Assembly: GCA_964518335.1 (NCBI GenBank)
Contig: CAZFDT010000079.1
Span: forward strand, 1-23,002
Direction: 5' to 3'
DNA from: CAZFDT01 sp964518335
GTDB taxonomy: Bacteria; Planctomycetota; Phycisphaerae; Phycisphaerales; Phycisphaeraceae
Length of the DNA stretch: 23,002 bases
Part shown: positions 8,233-14,876 of the stretch, one piece after another
Position numbering within the stretch: position 1 is the first letter of the stretch
Layout of the letters: each line of letters starts with the position of its first letter
The notes under the pieces: model-generated
Databases searched by the model: none
Seen by the model: only the letters and a program-made list of their open reading frames with translations
What the model was told of the DNA's origin: nothing
Program-made: the position numbers and the translations under genes

Positions 8233-8262
8233 GTGTGTGACAGTAGAGGCGGGCTGCATTAG
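8233..8262 (+). CDS. Possible 9-codon leader ORF after an extreme Shine-Dalgarno
   Basis: GTG at 8233 begins a 9-codon frame (MCDSRGGLH, stop TAG at 8260-8262). GGAGG at 8221-8225 is 7 nt upstream, ideally spaced, and complementarity to a typical anti-SD continues through GATCCAG. Codons 6-8 (GGC GGG C, 8248-8254) are complementary to the 5' arm of the downstream terminator (GCCCGCC, 8312-8318). Translation or ribosome stalling could therefore decide which hairpin forms, as in attenuators. Expression is not demonstrated. The SD-like stretch may instead be a ribosome-pairing element of an RNA. Confidence 0.3.
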   Translation: MCDSRGGLH

Positions 8263-8310
8263 CACAGCTCGACGGATCTGCTTTGCTGTGCAGTCCGTGA
8301 CACTCGAATC

Positions 8311-8347
8311 CGCCCGCCCCGGCCGAGGCCGAGGCGGGCGTTTTTTT
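8311..8347 (+). terminator. Intrinsic terminator upstream of dprA
   Basis: CGCCCGCC (8311-8318) pairs perfectly with GGCGGGCG (8333-8340), and seven T residues follow directly (8341-8347). It lies only 24 nt before the dprA ATG, so it ends an upstream transcript rather than dprA. Confidence 0.88.
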
Positions 8348-8354
8348 GCGCCGG

Positions 8355-8363
8355 TGCTACACT
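8355..8363 (+). promoter_or_regulatory. Extended -10 element immediately before dprA
   Basis: TGCTACACT (TG at 8355-8356, hexamer TACACT 8358-8363) is an extended -10 located 7 nt before the ATG at 8371. No Shine-Dalgarno is present and no clear -35 is seen. It fits leaderless transcription of dprA just after the terminator. Confidence 0.35.
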
Positions 8364-8370
8364 TGCCCTC

Positions 8371-9507
8371 ATGGCCGACACGAGCGACGCCCTGCTGACC
8401 CTCATGCTCACGCCCGGCCTGGGCCACGGCCTGATCGCGCGCTGCATCGACGCCTTCGGCTCCCCCGCCGCTGCAGTGGACGCCTCGGCGCTCGAGCTCG
8501 CCTCCGTCAAAGGCATCGGCCGCGACCGCGCCCACGATCTGCGCCGCTCCCTCGACGCCCTGGCCGACGGCCACGCCGTGCAACGCGAACGCCAGCTCAT
8601 GGACCAGCACGGCGTCACGCTGCTGGCCCGCGACGACGAGGCCTATCCCAAGTTGCTCCAGCAGATCCCCGACCCGCCGGTCCTGCTCTACGTGCGCGGC
8701 CGGCTCGACGACGCCGACACGCTGGCCGTCGCCATCGTCGGCGCTCGCAAGTGCTCGCACTACGGCCGGGAGCAGGCCGATCGCTTCGCCTTTCAACTCG
8801 CCGAGTCGGGCATGACGATCGTCAGCGGCGGGGCCTACGGCATCGACGCGGCGGCGCATCGCGCCGCGCTTCGCGCCGCCGGCCGCACCCTCGCCGTCAT
8901 CGGCAGCGGCCTGGCCAATCCTTATCCCAGGGATCACGGGCCGCTCTTTGACCAGATCGTCGCCGAGGATCGCGGCGCGATCATCAGCGAGTTCCCCATG
9001 ACCACCGGGCCGCTGGCGGAGAACTTCCCCAGGCGAAATCGCATCATCTCCGGCCTGTCGCTGGGCGTGCTGGTGATCGAGGCCGGCTATCGCTCCGGGG
9101 CGCTCATCACCGCGCGCGTGGCGGTCGAGGACCACGGCCGCGAATGCATGGCCCTGCCCGGACGCGTGGACAGCCCGCAGTCCGAAGGTTGTCACAAACT
9201 GCTGCGTGACGGCGCCGCCGCGCTGGTGACGCGCCCCGGCGACGTGCTCGACGCCCTGGGCGAAGCTGGCGCGACGCTCCACGCCGCCGAGCATCCCGAC
9301 GAGGCCGCCACCCTCGCCGTCACGCAGGCGGCGCTCACCGACGCGCAGCGGAAGATCGTCGCCACGCTCGACAGCCCGCGCACGCTCGATCAGCTCGTGG
9401 CGATGACCGCCATGCCCGTGCAGGCGGTGCAGTCGGAGTTGACGATGCTGGAGATTCGCGGGCGCGTGGCCCGTCGTGGCGGGTTGTTCGAGCGCAAGCG
9501 GCTATGA
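8371..9507 (+). CDS. dprA: DNA-processing protein DprA/Smf
   Basis: DprA binds incoming single-stranded DNA in natural transformation and loads RecA. The 378-aa protein starts with a helix-hairpin-helix-like region (about 1-75: LTPGLGHGLIARCID, ASVKGIGRDRAHDL). The Rossmann-like DprA core follows, with VAIVGARKCSHYGREQA, TIVSGGAYGIDAAAHRAAL, AVIGSGLANPYPRDH, EFPMTTGPLAENFPRRNRII and GYRSGALITARVAVEDHGRE. The C-terminal winged-helix domain is at about 310-378 (DAQRKIVATLDSPRTLDQLVAMTAM). Length and order are normal for the family. The stop overlaps the hisD start (ATGA at 9504-9507), so the two are translationally coupled. No other competence gene is in the window. Confidence 0.95.
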   Translation: MADTSDALLTLMLTPGLGHGLIARCIDAFGSPAAAVDASALELASVKGIGRDRAHDLRRSLDALADGHAVQRERQLMDQHGVTLLARDDEAYPKLLQQIPDPPVLLYVRGRLDDADTLAVAIVGARKCSHYGREQADRFAFQLAESGMTIVSGGAYGIDAAAHRAALRAAGRTLAVIGSGLANPYPRDHGPLFDQIVAEDRGAIISEFPMTTGPLAENFPRRNRIISGLSLGVLVIEAGYRSGALITARVAVEDHGRECMALPGRVDSPQSEGCHKLLRDGAAALVTRPGDVLDALGEAGATLHAAEHPDEAATLAVTQAALTDAQRKIVATLDSPRTLDQLVAMTAMPVQAVQSELTMLEIRGRVARRGGLFERKRL

Positions 9508-10844
9508 TGACCGCCATGCTTGCGATCTTCGATTTGGGCAGCGACATCGGCCGCGCGTCGTTCGAGGAGCGACTGCGGCGGTTGCGTCAGACGGCGTCGG
9601 CGTCGAGCGAGGCGGCGGCGACCGTCGCGCGAGTCGTCGCCGACGTGGCGGCGCGCGGCGACGAGGCCGTCGTCGATTACATGCGACAGTGGACCGATCC
9701 GGCGTTCGCCGCCGACCGCATCCGCGTGACTGTCGACGACATGGCCGCCGCCGATGCGATGCTCGATCCGAAGCTGCGCGCCGCGATCGCGACGTCGATC
9801 AACCACGTCACCCGCTATCAGCAGCACATCAGGCCCGCCGACAGTGAGCCGATCGAGATCGACGGTGCGGTGCTGGGGCTGCGTTGGACGCCGGTGGACA
9901 GTGTGGGGCTGTGCGTGCCGGGCGGTGCGGCGGTGCTGTTTTCGACGCTGATCATGCTGGCCGTACCCGCACTGGTGGCGGGCGTGCCGGCGGGTCGCAT
10001 CAGCGTGATGAGCCCGCCGCCGACGCGAAAGAGCGATGCCGACGCGCCGGGCGACATCAGCCCCATCGTGCTGGCGACCTGTCGCATGCTGGGCATCGAG
10101 CGCGTCTATCGCATCGGCGGGGCGCAGGGCATTGCTGCACTGGCCCACGGCACGAAACGCGTCGAGCGCGTCGATCTCATCGCCGGGCCCGGCAACGTCT
10201 ATGTCCAGCTCGCCAAGCAGCAGGTCAGCGGCGTCACCGGCACCGACAACGGGTTCTACGGCCCCAGCGAGATCGTCACGATCGCCGACGAGTCGGCCGA
10301 CCCCCGGAAGGTGGCGGCGGACCTGGTGGCGCAGGCCGAGCACGACCCCGGCAAGTGTTTCCTCATCGCCTGGCGACGCGACGTGATCGATCGGATCGTC
10401 GCCGAGATCGCGCAGCAGGCGCCGCGGCGCGTGCGTTTTGGCGCCATCGAGAAAGCCCTGCGCGACGAGTCGTGCGCGGTGCTCGTCGCCGATGAAGCCG
10501 CCGCTGCAGTGGTCGCCGACACGCTCGCGTCCGAGCACGTCAATCTGGCGGTGAAGGACCCGCGGTCGTGGCTCGCGCGCCTGCGTCACGGCGGCGAGTT
10601 CTTCCTCGGCGACGCCACGCCCGTCGCCGCCGGCGACTACTACGCCGGCCCGTCCCACTGCCTGCCCACCGGCACCACCGCGCGCTTCGCCAGCGGCGTG
10701 AGCGTCCACACCTTCCTCAAGCGCAGCGGAACCGTCGCGTATCCCCACGGCATGCCGCGGCAAGCGATCGACGACATCGCCCGCCTCGCCGCCGCCGAGG
10801 GGTTGGATGCCCACGCGCAGTCTGTCCAGGTGCGCGCCGGGTGA
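9504..10844 (+). CDS. hisD: Histidinol dehydrogenase
   Basis: HisD catalyses the last two steps of histidine synthesis, L-histidinol to L-histidine with two NAD+, using a zinc ion. The 446-aa protein is full length. The catalytic pair Glu344-His345 (SEHVNL) and the expected zinc ligands are present: Gln277 and His280 (AQAEHDPG), Asp378 (GDYYAGPSH) and His437 (GLDAHAQS). The phosphate/substrate region VPGGAAVLFSTLIM and the GPGNVYVQLAK motif are intact. The normally strict D-M-P-A-G-P-S-E segment reads TDNGFYGPSEI, a noticeable variation next to the NAD site. Translation is coupled to dprA by ATGA overlap; in-frame ATGs at 9507 and 9516 are alternatives. No other his gene is nearby. It is convergent with the cyclophilin gene across 47 nt. 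Confidence 0.95.
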   Translation: MMTAMLAIFDLGSDIGRASFEERLRRLRQTASASSEAAATVARVVADVAARGDEAVVDYMRQWTDPAFAADRIRVTVDDMAAADAMLDPKLRAAIATSINHVTRYQQHIRPADSEPIEIDGAVLGLRWTPVDSVGLCVPGGAAVLFSTLIMLAVPALVAGVPAGRISVMSPPPTRKSDADAPGDISPIVLATCRMLGIERVYRIGGAQGIAALAHGTKRVERVDLIAGPGNVYVQLAKQQVSGVTGTDNGFYGPSEIVTIADESADPRKVAADLVAQAEHDPGKCFLIAWRRDVIDRIVAEIAQQAPRRVRFGAIEKALRDESCAVLVADEAAAAVVADTLASEHVNLAVKDPRSWLARLRHGGEFFLGDATPVAAGDYYAGPSHCLPTGTTARFASGVSVHTFLKRSGTVAYPHGMPRQAIDDIARLAAAEGLDAHAQSVQVRAG

Positions 10845-10891
10845 TACGATGCTAAGCCGCAAGCGGCGGGCAGAACGCGCGTCATTGACAA

Positions 10892-12034
10892 TCAGAGCGT
10901 CACGTTGACGATGACGAGCTGGATGTCCCAGCCGTCCTGGGTGCTGCTCTGGGTGACGGCACGGACGCCGACGAGGAATTCGAGCTTGCCGGTGAAGTTG
11001 GCGGGCGGGGTGAAGGTGACCAGGCCGGTGTTGTGATCGACGGAGAGGTTGATCTCGTCATAGACCTCGGTTTCAAAGAAGACGGGGTCGCCCTCGACAT
11101 CGACGGCATGGAGCTGGAACTGTTTCTGGACGCCGGCCTTGGCGGACTGGACGGGGATGTCGCGGAGGAAGGGGCCGCCGTTGGCGGTGTCAGGTTGAAT
11201 GGTGGCGGAGAAGACGCGGGTGATGCTCTTGGGCTTGGCGCGGCCGGTGGCTTGGGCGACCTTGGCGGTGGCGGTGACGGCGACGTTGGCGGCGCCGTTG
11301 TAGCCCTCGGGGGCCTTGAGCATGAGCACCGCGTTGCTCTTGTCCTTGAACACGGTCACCTTGGTGATGACCACTGGTTTGAGCGGCTTGTCGTTGGCGC
11401 CGGTGGCGACGTTGCTGATTTTTTCGCGGACGTTCTCGCCCTTGACGAGGAGGCCGAAGATCGTGTGGTTGAAGTCGAGGTGTCGGGTGGGGACTTCGGT
11501 GATGAAGAACTGGCTGTTGTTGGTGTCGTCGCCGCCCTTGGCCATGGAGAGGATGCCGGCGCGGTTGTGCTGGAGATCGACGTGGAACTGGTCGTCGAAG
11601 TTGGGGAGCTTGCTGGAGCCCGAGCCGGTGCCGGTGGGGTCGCCGGTCTGGATCATGAAGTTGTTGATGACGCGGTGGAAGGTGACGCCGTCGTAGAAGC
11701 CTTTCTTGGCGAGCTTTTTGATCTGGTTGACGGCGCGGGGGGCGAAGCGATTGAGCAGGGCGAAGGTCATGGTGCCGAAGCCCTTGACCTGGATCTGCAT
11801 GGTCAGGCCGTTGGACACGATGCTGGCGGTGACGTTGGGATCGTTGGTGACGGCGGAGAGCTTGGCCTTCTTGGCGTTGGGGTTGAGCTTGTTGATGGGC
11901 ACGAGCAGGGGGGAGCCGCCCAGGACGATCTGGTTGCCCAGCGGGGCCATGGTGGGCTTGGCCGAGGACAGGTACTGGCGGGGTTCGAGGGCTTCGAGGC
12001 CGGCGAACAGGGGGGCCGATTCGTCGCTGAACAT
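10892..12034 (-). CDS. Secreted cyclophilin-type peptidyl-prolyl isomerase with LEPR motif
   Basis: The 380-aa protein begins with a planctomycete-type N-terminal tag, FAGLEALEPRQYLSS (residues 10-24), typical of exported or surface proteins of this phylum. A linker follows, then a cyclophilin domain (about 75-215) with catalytic features FHRVINNFMIQTGDP (Arg121, Phe126, Gln129), AGILSMAKGGDDTNNSQFFIT (Gln175, Phe176) and LDFNHTIFGLLVKG. The C-terminal part (about 225-380) is beta-rich and resembles Ig/cadherin-like modules (FQLHAVDVEGDPVFFE, HNTGLVTFTPPANFTGKLEF). The start at 12034 is chosen because GGAGGAG lies about 7 nt upstream; a frame extension to 12070 lacks such support. Its role is probably to fold or anchor proteins outside the cytoplasm. 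A promoter at 12074-12101 fits. Confidence 0.9.
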   Translation of the reverse strand: MFSDESAPLFAGLEALEPRQYLSSAKPTMAPLGNQIVLGGSPLLVPINKLNPNAKKAKLSAVTNDPNVTASIVSNGLTMQIQVKGFGTMTFALLNRFAPRAVNQIKKLAKKGFYDGVTFHRVINNFMIQTGDPTGTGSGSSKLPNFDDQFHVDLQHNRAGILSMAKGGDDTNNSQFFITEVPTRHLDFNHTIFGLLVKGENVREKISNVATGANDKPLKPVVITKVTVFKDKSNAVLMLKAPEGYNGAANVAVTATAKVAQATGRAKPKSITRVFSATIQPDTANGGPFLRDIPVQSAKAGVQKQFQLHAVDVEGDPVFFETEVYDEINLSVDHNTGLVTFTPPANFTGKLEFLVGVRAVTQSSTQDGWDIQLVIVNVTL

Positions 12035-12073
12035 CTGCGATCTCCTCCATCCAATGGGCAGGTGGGACACAGC

Positions 12074-12101
12074 AATGTAGCACCGACCGGCGCAAAGGCA
12101 A
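12074..12101 (-). promoter_or_regulatory. Promoter of the secreted cyclophilin gene
   Basis: On the minus strand TTGCCT (12096-12101), a 16-nt spacer and TACATT (12074-12079) preceded by TGC form a sigma70-like promoter with an extended -10. The predicted leader is about 33 nt and contains the GGAGGAG ribosome binding site. Confidence 0.45.
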
Positions 12102-12163
12102 TGCCGCGGCTTGCGTTTTTCGGGGGGGGTGTGCCGACAGCGTGGGCCAGTGAAGCTGGGGAA

Positions 12164-12394
12164 TCAGGTCGATGGGGCGTGCGACTGCCCGTTGCCCACG
12201 GCGAGGCTGGTGACCAGCAGGAGGTCGATGATCTCGAAATCGCCGTCTTCGAACCCGACCAGGGCGGTCCGACCACCGGCGTAGGCCAGGTAATCGGGGT
12301 GCTTGACCTCCACGCTCCGGCCGTCGGCCAGGTGGATGCTGAACGGCCTGAATGGCCGGGTGTTCTTGAGCTTGTTCAACTCGCTGGTCGTCAT
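12164..12394 (-). CDS. Small conserved hypothetical protein, planctomycete type
   Basis: The 76-aa cytoplasmic protein has the pattern FRPFSIHLADGRSVEVKHPD, then GRTALVGFEDGDFEIIDLLLVTSLAV. This matches a frequent small planctomycete protein type (F-R-P-F-x-I-H-L-A-D-G-R ... I-D-L-L-L-V) that I recall, but whose function I do not know. It looks like a single small beta-rich fold with a polar tail. The gene starts 27 nt after the murC stop on the same strand. Its ATG lacks a Shine-Dalgarno but is preceded at 7 nt by TGCTACAAT, so it may have its own leaderless transcript. Confidence 0.75.
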   Translation of the reverse strand: MTTSELNKLKNTRPFRPFSIHLADGRSVEVKHPDYLAYAGGRTALVGFEDGDFEIIDLLLVTSLAVGNGQSHAPST

Positions 12395-12401
12395 ACGCGA
12401 G

Positions 12402-12410
12402 ATTGTAGCA
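12402..12410 (-). promoter_or_regulatory. Extended -10 before the 76-aa gene
   Basis: On the minus strand TGCTACAAT places a near-consensus -10 seven nt before the ATG at 12394. It has the same TGC-TA form seen before dprA and in the duplicated module at 14052 and 14877. No convincing -35 is visible. Confidence 0.35.
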
Positions 12411-12421
12411 GGGCCAGGCGC

Positions 12422-13888
12422 TCAGTTCGCCCCGAGGAACGCGTGGGCCACCTTCCACACGTCGCCTGCACCCATGGTCACGACCAGGTCGCCGCCCTTG
12501 GTGATGACCTGCAGTTGCTCGACGATCGCGGCGAAGGGGTACAGGTGCATCGCGGTCACGCCCTGGTTGCGCAGGCGATCGACGAGGTCCGCTGCAGTGA
12601 CCGCGCGGCGCTCGGCCTCGCTGTCGCGGCTGAAGTAGATGTCGGGCACGATCACGATGTCGGCGGCGGCGAAGCTGGCGGCGAACTGCTCCATCAGGAA
12701 CCGCGTGCGGCTGTGCTGGTGCGGCTGGAACACGCAGATCAGCCGCTTGGGCTTGTAGTGGCGGCGCAGGGCACGGAGCGTGGTGTCCACCTCGGTGGGG
12801 TGGTGGCCGTAGTCGTCGATGACCGTGACCTCGGGCCGCTTGCGTCTGCCCAGCACCTGCATGCGGCGGTCGAGCCCGCGAAAGCTGGCGAGGGCTTCGG
12901 CAATCTTGTCCCAGCTCGCCCCGAGCCGATGCGCCGTGACCGCGGCCACTGCAGCGTTGTACGCCATGTGCTCGCCGGGCATCGGGTTGATCCACTCGCA
13001 GACCGGCTCGCCGTCGCGCGTGAGCTTGACCTTCGGCCCGCCGTTGGCGTACACGCGCCAGTCGGCCTGCGGGGCGAAGCCGATCGTCTCGACGGCGCAG
13101 TCCAGCCCGGCGGTGATCGCCAGGCGATGGGGCATCTCGTGGTTGATCAGCAGCGTCCCGCCGCCACAAGCTTTGGGCACGCGCCGCGCGAACACCGCAA
13201 AGCTCTCCACCACTTCGTCCAGCGACTTGTACAAGTCCAGGTGGTCGGCCTCGACGTTGAGAATCACCGCGTGCGTCGGGTGGAAGTTGTGGAACGAGCG
13301 GTCGTACTCGCAGGCCTCGGCCACGAGGATCGGGCTTTGCCCGCCCCCGGAACTGGTGCGCGACCCGCCGCCGATCTGCTCGCACGTGGCCCCGACGATG
13401 AACGACGGGTCCAGGCCGGCCTGGATGAGCACGTGGGCGAGCATCGAGGTGGTGGACGACTTGCCGTGCGTCCCGGCGATGGCGACGCCGGTGCGGCCGA
13501 TCATCAGCCGGCCCAGGAGCTGGGCGTACTTGATGACCGGCACGCCCCGCTCGGTGGCAGCGATGACCTCGGGGTGGTCGGCCTTGATCGCCGCGGAGAT
13601 GACCAGCAGGTCGCACTCGTCGGGTACGCTGGCGGCGGTCTGGCGGGTGGCGACGGCCATGCCCTCGTCGCGCAGGCGGTGGACGGTGTCGCTGGCGGCC
13701 ATGTCGCTGCCGCTGCAGATCGCGCCCGCCTGCCTCGCCATCCGCGCCAGGCCCGACATGCCGCACCCGCCGATGCCGACAAAGTGCACGTGTCGCCCCG
13801 CCAGGTCCAGTGGCTGTTGTTGGTTCAAGCTGATCTTGGGCCGAGCAGGCTCGGCGTAAAGGTCCATGTCGGTGGTCATGAGCGTCAT
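12422..13888 (-). CDS. murC: UDP-N-acetylmuramate--L-alanine ligase
   Basis: MurC adds L-alanine to UDP-MurNAc, the first ATP-dependent peptide step of peptidoglycan precursor synthesis in the cytoplasm. The protein is about 488 aa. The N-terminal domain has HVHFVGIGGCGMSGLARM (about 33-50). The central domain has the P-loop AGTHGKSSTTSML (about 138-150), then EACEYDRSFHNF and LNVEADHLDLY. The C-terminal domain has LDRRMQVLGR, VIDDYGHHPTEV and VFQPHQHSRT. Length and order are normal. It is not in a mur/fts (dcw) cluster here. The start is uncertain: 13888 (MTLMTTDMD), 13879 or 13870 are possible and none has a Shine-Dalgarno. A TAGAAT -10-like hexamer (plus-strand 13893-13898) would place the transcript start near 13886, which favours 13879 if it is real. 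Confidence 0.95.
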   Translation of the reverse strand: MTLMTTDMDLYAEPARPKISLNQQQPLDLAGRHVHFVGIGGCGMSGLARMARQAGAICSGSDMAASDTVHRLRDEGMAVATRQTAASVPDECDLLVISAAIKADHPEVIAATERGVPVIKYAQLLGRLMIGRTGVAIAGTHGKSSTTSMLAHVLIQAGLDPSFIVGATCEQIGGGSRTSSGGGQSPILVAEACEYDRSFHNFHPTHAVILNVEADHLDLYKSLDEVVESFAVFARRVPKACGGGTLLINHEMPHRLAITAGLDCAVETIGFAPQADWRVYANGGPKVKLTRDGEPVCEWINPMPGEHMAYNAAVAAVTAHRLGASWDKIAEALASFRGLDRRMQVLGRRKRPEVTVIDDYGHHPTEVDTTLRALRRHYKPKRLICVFQPHQHSRTRFLMEQFAASFAAADIVIVPDIYFSRDSEAERRAVTAADLVDRLRNQGVTAMHLYPFAAIVEQLQVITKGGDLVVTMGAGDVWKVAHAFLGAN

Positions 13889-13957
13889 GAAGATTCTATC
13901 GGGCAGCCGTGTGACCGTGGCTTGAATTGCCGCGCGCCTGTGGAGGAAAGCCGGTTG

Positions 13958-14039
13958 CCACACAGCATCCCGCAAGGGTGCTGTGTGGGGTACACCTCAC
14001 GCTCACCGACACACACAGCACGCGGCCCGATGCTGTGTG
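13958..14039. repeat. Twin REP-like hairpins sharing an ACACAGCA/TGCTGTGT stem
   Basis: Hairpin 1: CCACACAGCA (13958-13967) with TGCTGTGTGG (13979-13988), capped by CCC-GCAA-GGG, giving 13 bp with one bulged T and a GNRA-type loop. Hairpin 2: CACACAGCA (14012-14020) with TGCTGTGTG (14031-14039) around a 10-nt loop. The same octamer therefore occurs four times in 82 nt. The arrangement resembles paired REP/BIME intergenic elements. No poly-T follows, so neither is a classical terminator. Confidence 0.6.
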
Positions 14040-14051
14040 GCACCCGGCGAC

Positions 14052-14109
14052 CGCGGCCACGCTGCTATACTGGTTCGAGTGCTTCTGCCCGCGTGCGGCA
14101 GGCAATAGA
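14052..14109 (+). repeat. Duplicated promoter-hairpin module, copy A
   Basis: This 58-bp stretch matches 14877-14934 at 51 of 58 positions without gaps. It contains an extended -10 (TGCTATACT, 14063-14071), a TTCGAGT heptamer and a hairpin CTGCC-N7-GGCAG (14085-14101). The predicted transcript starts near 14078, so the hairpin lies in the 5' leader of the gene at 14149. Confidence 0.65.
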
Positions 14110-14148
14110 GCCTTTTTCGTTATCCCGCCAGAGACACTGGCTAATCGC

Positions 14149-14421
14149 ATGGCACGAATCGTCTTCTTTCCGGCAACTGGCACGCGCGGCGAGACGGCGC
14201 AAGTCACTCGCAACGCGGTTTGGAAAACTGATGAGTCTCGAACATTCGACGAAAAGCTCGGTGGCTATCGCAACCAGTTTCGGCTGAACATCGACCCGTG
14301 GGATTTGCAGCGCCTTGTCGCCGAGGCAAACCGATTGGGTCGTGAAGGCATGGAGGTCGTCGGGTTCGGGTACGACGACGATTCCCATGCAATCGTGCTT
14401 GGACCGAAGCAGGCGGCATAA
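14149..14421 (+). CDS. Small hypothetical protein
   Basis: The 90-aa soluble protein (MARIVFFPATGTRGETAQVT... DDDSHAIVLGPKQAA) has no signal or membrane segment and no motif I recognise. It reads like a small alpha/beta domain: a strand (ARIVFF), a charged middle (DESRTFDEKLGGYRNQF), a helix (DPWDLQRLVAEANRLGREG) and a closing strand pair (MEVVGFGYDDDSHAIVL). The start is the first ATG after module A; no Shine-Dalgarno is seen. Codons are less GC-biased at third positions than those of dprA or murC, which fits recent acquisition. It is followed by a large inverted repeat. Confidence 0.6.
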   Translation: MARIVFFPATGTRGETAQVTRNAVWKTDESRTFDEKLGGYRNQFRLNIDPWDLQRLVAEANRLGREGMEVVGFGYDDDSHAIVLGPKQAA

Positions 14422-14431
14422 CCCCGCACTG

Positions 14432-14498
14432 GAACGGACCGGCCGGGCGGAACGGTCCTTGTGATTCGGGAGACGGTCGAGCGCCCGGCCGGTCGTTC
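14432..14498. repeat. 17-bp inverted repeat with a competing inner hairpin
   Basis: ACCGGCCGGGCG (14438-14449) pairs perfectly with CGCCCGGCCGGT (14482-14493), and GAACG (14432-14436) pairs with CGTTC (14494-14498) past one bulged G. GCATA (14416-14420) and TATGC (14499-14503) could extend it across a large bulge. A second hairpin, GGACCG (14436-14441) with CGGTCC (14453-14458), uses the same bases and excludes the first. It fills the gap between two small genes. Confidence 0.6.
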
Positions 14499-14512
14499 TA
14501 TGCTGATCCGCT

Positions 14513-14848
14513 ATGCCTACCGACTCCCCTCACAATCGCATTTGGACGGCACTGGTCATAGCGTTCGGCTTCTTCTGCGCCATCGGAATTCTCACAATGC
14601 TCTGGCTCATCCGCGTGATGGGAGCGGATTCCGATGCATCAGAGTCGGACACTTGGGTATTTGAGCTTGTCGCGTCAATACAGGCCCTCTACATCGTGGC
14701 CATCACGATCACTCTTGTTCTACGAGCCAAGAAACCGTCGCTGGGACGCCTTCTCACCAAGGCATTGAACATTGCATTGCTTGTCACGGCCGTCCCAATA
14801 GGGACAGCACTTGGTATTTATGGTCTGTGGAAGGTGGACCGGGCCTAG
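14513..14848 (+). CDS. Small membrane protein, hypothetical
   Basis: The 111-aa protein has three predicted transmembrane helices: about 11-34 (IWTALVIAFGFFCAIGILTMLWLI), about 48-70 (VFELVASIQALYIVAITITLVL) and about 83-106 (ALNIALLVTAVPIGTALGIYGLW). An acidic loop (GADSDASESDTW) lies between the first two, and a basic loop (RAKKPSLGRLLTK) lies between the second and third. No family is recognised. The ATG lies 9 nt past the inverted repeat end. A TATGCT hexamer 8 nt upstream and the lack of a Shine-Dalgarno hint at leaderless expression. It belongs to the islet of small, moderately AT-richer genes. Confidence 0.6.
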   Translation: MPTDSPHNRIWTALVIAFGFFCAIGILTMLWLIRVMGADSDASESDTWVFELVASIQALYIVAITITLVLRAKKPSLGRLLTKALNIALLVTAVPIGTALGIYGLWKVDRA

Positions 14849-14876
14849 CCACGCGTTGCTGTTGACCTGCCGCGCA

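Larger units (their letters stand above)
8014..8347 (+). ncRNA. Putative structured non-coding RNA or dprA leader, unassigned
   Basis: The region is bounded by a good promoter and an intrinsic terminator and contains no convincing protein gene. Hairpins visible in order: GCCGGAC 8014-8020 with GTCCGGC 8070-8076, enclosing CGTTCTG 8025-8031 with CAGAACG 8056-8062; CGTCGGG 8081-8087 with CCCGACG 8102-8108; CTCGTGG 8119-8125 with CCACGAG 8130-8136 around a GACG loop; CCGGG 8167-8171 with CCCGG 8176-8180; GCACAGC 8262-8268 with GCTGTGC 8285-8291; then the terminator. Bases 8221-8233 (GGAGGTGATCCAG) match the complement of the usual 16S rRNA 3' end. I looked for RNase P, tmRNA, SRP, 6S and common riboswitch signatures and saw none. 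A TTG-initiated frame (8012-8218) exists, but its third-position GC is visibly lower than in neighbouring genes and it has no ribosome binding site. Confidence 0.5.

Noticed and set aside
11033..14287. 1084-codon plus-strand frame
   Set aside because: It runs antisense to the cyclophilin, the 76-aa gene and murC, and its composition (Gly/Asp/Val/Leu repeats) is typical of a mirror frame.
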